A stretch of DNA of 64,000 nucleotides from DATJPY01 sp035506135. Its GTDB lineage: Bacteria; Myxococcota_A; UBA9160; PR03. A model generated the notes under the pieces. The model did no database searches. It saw only the letters and a program-made list of their open reading frames with translations, and was not told where the DNA came from. The stretch lies in assembly GCA_035506135.1 (NCBI GenBank), contig DATJPY010000076.1, positions 1-64,000 on the forward strand, read 5' to 3'. Numbering within the stretch: the stretch's first letter is position 1; every line of letters starts with the position of its first letter. Of the stretch, positions 61,735-64,000 are shown piece by piece. The translations under genes were made by a program, and so were the position numbers.

Positions 61735-62709
61735 TTAGCCCCGGAGCAGGCGCTCGAGGTCGCCGTGCACCTCGAGGCCGGCGCAGCGCCCGCGGCCCTC
61801 GAAGAGCACGCCGCCGTCCCGGCGCGAGAGCCGGATCGACACCTCGGCCGAGAGGGTCTCGTCGACGCGCTTGTGCATCTCGGTCCGCACCGGGCTGGCC
61901 AGCAGGCCGCCTGCGGCGCGCGCGGCGACCATCTCGAGGCGCAGGCGGCGATCGCGCACCGACCAGGTCACGTGCTCGTCGTCGATCGCCAGCGCCTCGG
62001 TCTGCGCGCCGGTGTAGGTGGCGAAGCGGTGCAGCACGCCCTCGTGCAGGAGCCCGACGATGAAGCCCCGGAACGAGCTCCGGAGCCAGGGGATGATCGC
62101 GATCGACGCGGACAGCGAGGTGCCTCGGGTCTCGAAGTGGTTGGTCTGCATCCACACGTACGCGGCGGGGAAGGCCTGGCCCCAGTCCTTCTCGAGATAG
62201 CCGCGGCCGCCGCTGAAGTCGATCCTCTCTCCGGCGATGCGCAGGCTTCCCTCGATCGAGTGATCCAGCGAGGGCACGCCGTGGTAGCACTCCATGAAGG
62301 GGACCCACGCGTAGGGCCCCATGATGCCGGGCGAGCGCCAGCGGACGGGCCACGGCACCGGGCCGCGGAAGCGCAGCTCGCCGTCGATCGGCCGCTCGGG
62401 CGAGTCGATCCGGAGCGCGAGGGCTTCGGCGCCGAAGCGGCTCGCTCCGACGCGCACGTCGAAGGCGTCGCGCGCCGCGCGGAACTCGTCGGTCCGATAC
62501 GCGTGGTAGGTCGCGCGGCCCGTGCTCCCGTCGAGCACCTGGACGAAGGCCTCGCCGCTCGCGTCGCGCTCGCCGAGGAAGATGCCCGGGATCACCGCCC
62601 AGCGCTGCCGCTCGCTCGCGTCGACGAGCTTGTAGTACCAGCCCTCGAAGAAGGGCCCGCGCTTGCGAGGCGAGCCGTGGTAGCGCTCCGGATGCAGGAT
62701 GCCGCGCAC
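61735..62709 (-). CDS. Tocopherol cyclase-like family protein
   Basis: The GTG at 62709 gives 324 residues. The start reads L-H-P-E-R-Y-H-G, then G-P-F-F-E-G-W-Y-Y-K, and the middle G-Y-L-E-K-D-W-G, W-M-Q-T-N-H-F. Both are hallmarks of the plant/cyanobacterial tocopherol cyclase family, a lipocalin-like fold that also includes uncharacterised bacterial members. A longer frame exists upstream but it would overlap the divergent gene at 62789. The ribosome site is poor. Whether it cyclises a quinone or binds another prenyl lipid is unknown; an ICMT-like methyltransferase nearby is suggestive. Confidence 0.8.
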   Translation of the reverse strand: MRGILHPERYHGSPRKRGPFFEGWYYKLVDASERQRWAVIPGIFLGERDASGEAFVQVLDGSTGRATYHAYRTDEFRAARDAFDVRVGASRFGAEALALRIDSPERPIDGELRFRGPVPWPVRWRSPGIMGPYAWVPFMECYHGVPSLDHSIEGSLRIAGERIDFSGGRGYLEKDWGQAFPAAYVWMQTNHFETRGTSLSASIAIIPWLRSSFRGFIVGLLHEGVLHRFATYTGAQTEALAIDDEHVTWSVRDRRLRLEMVAARAAGGLLASPVRTEMHKRVDETLSAEVSIRLSRRDGGVLFEGRGRCAGLEVHGDLERLLRG

Positions 62710-62788
62710 GGAGCTGAGCGTATACTGGCTGCGACGCGACCGCTGCCGCCCCGAGGCCGCAGCCCGGTCGACGAAGGAGGCGACGCGA

Positions 62789-63436
62789 GTGGGTGAGGGT
62801 GCGCGCCGGCCGGGCGCCCCGGCGGCAGGGTGGCTCCCGGAGCGGGAACGCCTCGCCGCGCTGGCGCGGGCGATCGAGCCGAGCGTGCGCCTGCAGACGA
62901 AGGACGGCTGGCACTGGCGCGTCCTCGCGCGCCTCGCGTCCGCGGCGACCTTCGGCGGCATCTCGCAACGGGTCTTCCTCGAGCAGTACGCGACGACGCT
63001 CGGACCGCTGCACGGCTATCCCGCCGCGTGGAGCGCGGAGCGCGTCGAGCGCACGCTCGTGCACGAGGCGCGCCACACGCGTCAGGCGCGCTGGTGCGGC
63101 CTCGGCCTTCATCCGTGGCTCGGGCTGCCGCTCTTCGCCTTGCTCTACCTCGCGCTTCCATTCCCGGTGGGCCTCGGGCTGGCGCGGGCGCTCTTCGAGC
63201 TCGATGCGGACCGCGCCGCGTGGCGCCATGCGCTGCGCCAGGGCGCAGCGCCCGACGCGATCCGCGCGCGGGCTCGCGAGTTCGCGTCGCGAGTCTGCTC
63301 GGGCCACTACGGCTGGCCGATTCCGCGGCGCGCGGGTGTGGCGCTCTTCGGGGCCGCGGCGGAGCGCGCGATCGCGGCGCACGCGCGCGCATCGGCGGCG
63401 GGCGCGGAGACGGCATGGTCTGGCTCCGCACGCTGA
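62789..63436 (+). CDS. Putative membrane-associated HExxH metallopeptidase-like protein
   Basis: GTG at 62789 with AAGGAGG upstream, 215 residues. H92-E93-A-R-H96 is a zinc-protease motif, and E137-L-D-A-D could supply the third ligand. One or two hydrophobic segments lie between (about 111-134). I do not recognise the family. The rest is alanine- and arginine-rich. The next gene overlaps it by 22 bases. The upstream TATACT at 62721-62726 matches a -10 box. An intramembrane or membrane-bound protease is a reasonable but unproven idea. Confidence 0.65.
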   Translation: MGEGARRPGAPAAGWLPERERLAALARAIEPSVRLQTKDGWHWRVLARLASAATFGGISQRVFLEQYATTLGPLHGYPAAWSAERVERTLVHEARHTRQARWCGLGLHPWLGLPLFALLYLALPFPVGLGLARALFELDADRAAWRHALRQGAAPDAIRARAREFASRVCSGHYGWPIPRRAGVALFGAAAERAIAAHARASAAGAETAWSGSAR

Positions 63437-63885
63437 TCTTCACGGTCGTCGTGCCGGCCACGGTGACGGTCTACGTGCCCCGGTGGATCCTGTCGCGCGC
63501 CGCCGCGCCGGGCCCGGCGGGCTGGCGCTGGATTGCGCTCCTGCCGATGGCGGCCGGCGTCGCGATCTACCTGCGCTGCGCCTTCGACTTCGGCCGCGCC
63601 CGCGGCACGCCCGCTCCGATCGACCCGCCGAAGGACCTCGTCGCGGTCGGGCTGTATCGCTATACCCGCAACCCCATGTACGTAGGCGTCGCGAGCATCG
63701 TGTGGGGCGAGGCGCTGCTCTTCGCCTCGTGGGGGCTCGCCGGCTTCGCCGCGGCGGTCTGCATCGTCTTCCACGCCTTCGTCGTGCTCTACGAGGAGCC
63801 CTCGCTGCGGGGGCGCTTCGGCGAGGCCTATGCGCGCTATTGCAGCGCCGTCCCGCGCTGGCTGCCCCGTCCCAGGTGGCCGTGA
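63415..63885 (+). CDS. Isoprenylcysteine carboxyl methyltransferase (ICMT)/PEMT-like family protein
   Basis: 156 residues, four to five hydrophobic segments. The family signature near the C-terminal half is G-L-Y-R-Y-T-R-N-P-M-Y-V-G-V, followed by E-E-P-S-L-R-G-R-F-G-E-A-Y-A-R-Y. These bind SAM in ICMT/PEMT/NnrU-like membrane methyltransferases. Bacterial members methylate lipids, quinones or small molecules. It overlaps the HExxH gene by 22 bases and the next gene by the GTGA pattern, so all three are coupled. Confidence 0.87.
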   Translation: MVWLRTLIFTVVVPATVTVYVPRWILSRAAAPGPAGWRWIALLPMAAGVAIYLRCAFDFGRARGTPAPIDPPKDLVAVGLYRYTRNPMYVGVASIVWGEALLFASWGLAGFAAAVCIVFHAFVVLYEEPSLRGRFGEAYARYCSAVPRWLPRPRWP

Positions 63886-64000
63886 GCGAGTCGACGCGGC
63901 GGCGCTACCAGGTCCCCGACGCCGGGCTCGAACGCGACCTCGAGGCGCTGATCGAACGCGCCGAGGCGCTCTCCGGCCGGAGCGACAGCTCCGAGTCCGT
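63882..64000 (+). CDS. Start of a LOG/TIGR00730-like protein (partial)
   Basis: GTG at 63882 overlaps the previous stop (GTGA), and the frame is open to the window edge (39 codons). R-R-Y-Q-V-P-D-A-G-L-E-R-D-L-E-A-L-I resembles the N-terminal helix of LOG-type nucleotide phosphoribohydrolases. The diagnostic P-G-G-x-G-T-x-x-E motif is beyond the window, so the name is tentative. Confidence 0.4.
   Translation, partial: MSESTRRRYQVPDAGLERDLEALIERAEALSGRSDSSES

Noticed and set aside
62710..62961. 84-residue N-terminal extension of the tocopherol-cyclase-like gene
   Set aside because: It is low-complexity, arginine-rich and antisense to the divergent HExxH gene. Family homology starts at the GTG at 62709.

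Overview
The window is very GC-rich, densely packed bacterial chromosome, almost certainly from a Gram-negative, outer-membrane-bearing organism of the uncultivated deltaproteobacterial / Myxococcota / Binatota kind. The lineage is inferred from gene mix, not from a marker gene. Supporting signs are LptD and an RND efflux pump (outer membrane), several PEP-CTERM-type secreted proteins, three luciferase-like flavin monooxygenases, many amidohydrolases, and heavy GTG/TTG start usage. No rRNA, tRNA, CRISPR array, insertion sequence or phage gene was seen. No stretch above 300 bases lacks a gene. The largest gaps are 40383-40608, 35026-35245, 24784-25000, 1789-1945, 30648-30800 and 5882-6024, and what each holds is listed below.

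Layout. 1-1788: a secreted RCC1-type repeat protein read on the minus strand, running off the left edge. 1946-5881: a tight minus-strand operon of two amidohydrolases around a thiolase-like protein and its DUF35 partner, behind a perfect palindrome. 6025-12630: OsmC, a PEP-CTERM protein, aldehyde dehydrogenase, MsrA, an SDR, a methyltransferase and a flavin monooxygenase. 12749-15214: a decayed metallophosphoesterase, then an ECF sigma factor fused to a membrane helix and an RskA-like domain, overlapping a second monooxygenase. 15211-24783: an MFS transporter, a third monooxygenase, a truncated amidohydrolase, a double-length PEP-CTERM ORF, a bacterial neprosin-like lipoprotein, a D-aminoacylase and an SDR. 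25001-32252: a hypothetical protein with a PcrA/CarD-like tail, a polytopic TPR protein, an AI-2E family exporter, thiC with a TPP riboswitch, a glycosyltransferase and a methyltransferase. 32350-37001: aconitase and a TetR plus diiron-protein pair. 37003-40382: a minus-strand run of Bcp, beta-glucosidase, sulfotransferase, a 48-residue PqqA-like peptide and a pterin carbinolamine dehydratase. 40609-44957: an RND efflux pump. 44886-50302: AtuA in two parts, QueG, a PEP-CTERM protein, GDPD, Dcd and Dtd. 50394-52979: a small exported protein, CcdA, a TlpA-like thioredoxin and a Crp-type regulator. 53044-60646: lptD followed by trpGDCFBA without trpE. 60668-64000: a dipeptidase, a tocopherol-cyclase-like protein, a membrane HExxH protein, an ICMT-like methyltransferase and a partial LOG-like gene.

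How the parts fit. The trp operon is fully overlapping and should be translationally coupled. CcdA with the TlpA-like lipoprotein supplies reductant to the periplasm, where the cysteine-rich RCC1 protein and the LptD disulfides also lie. The amidohydrolase, thiolase, aldehyde dehydrogenase, SDR and monooxygenase genes suggest catabolism of cyclic, terpenoid or steroid-like carbon; this is inference. Points most worth following are the PqqA-like gene hidden between a sulfotransferase and a pterin dehydratase, the sigma/RskA fusion, the double PEP-CTERM ORF, and two genes whose best start is a CTG overlapping the previous stop.
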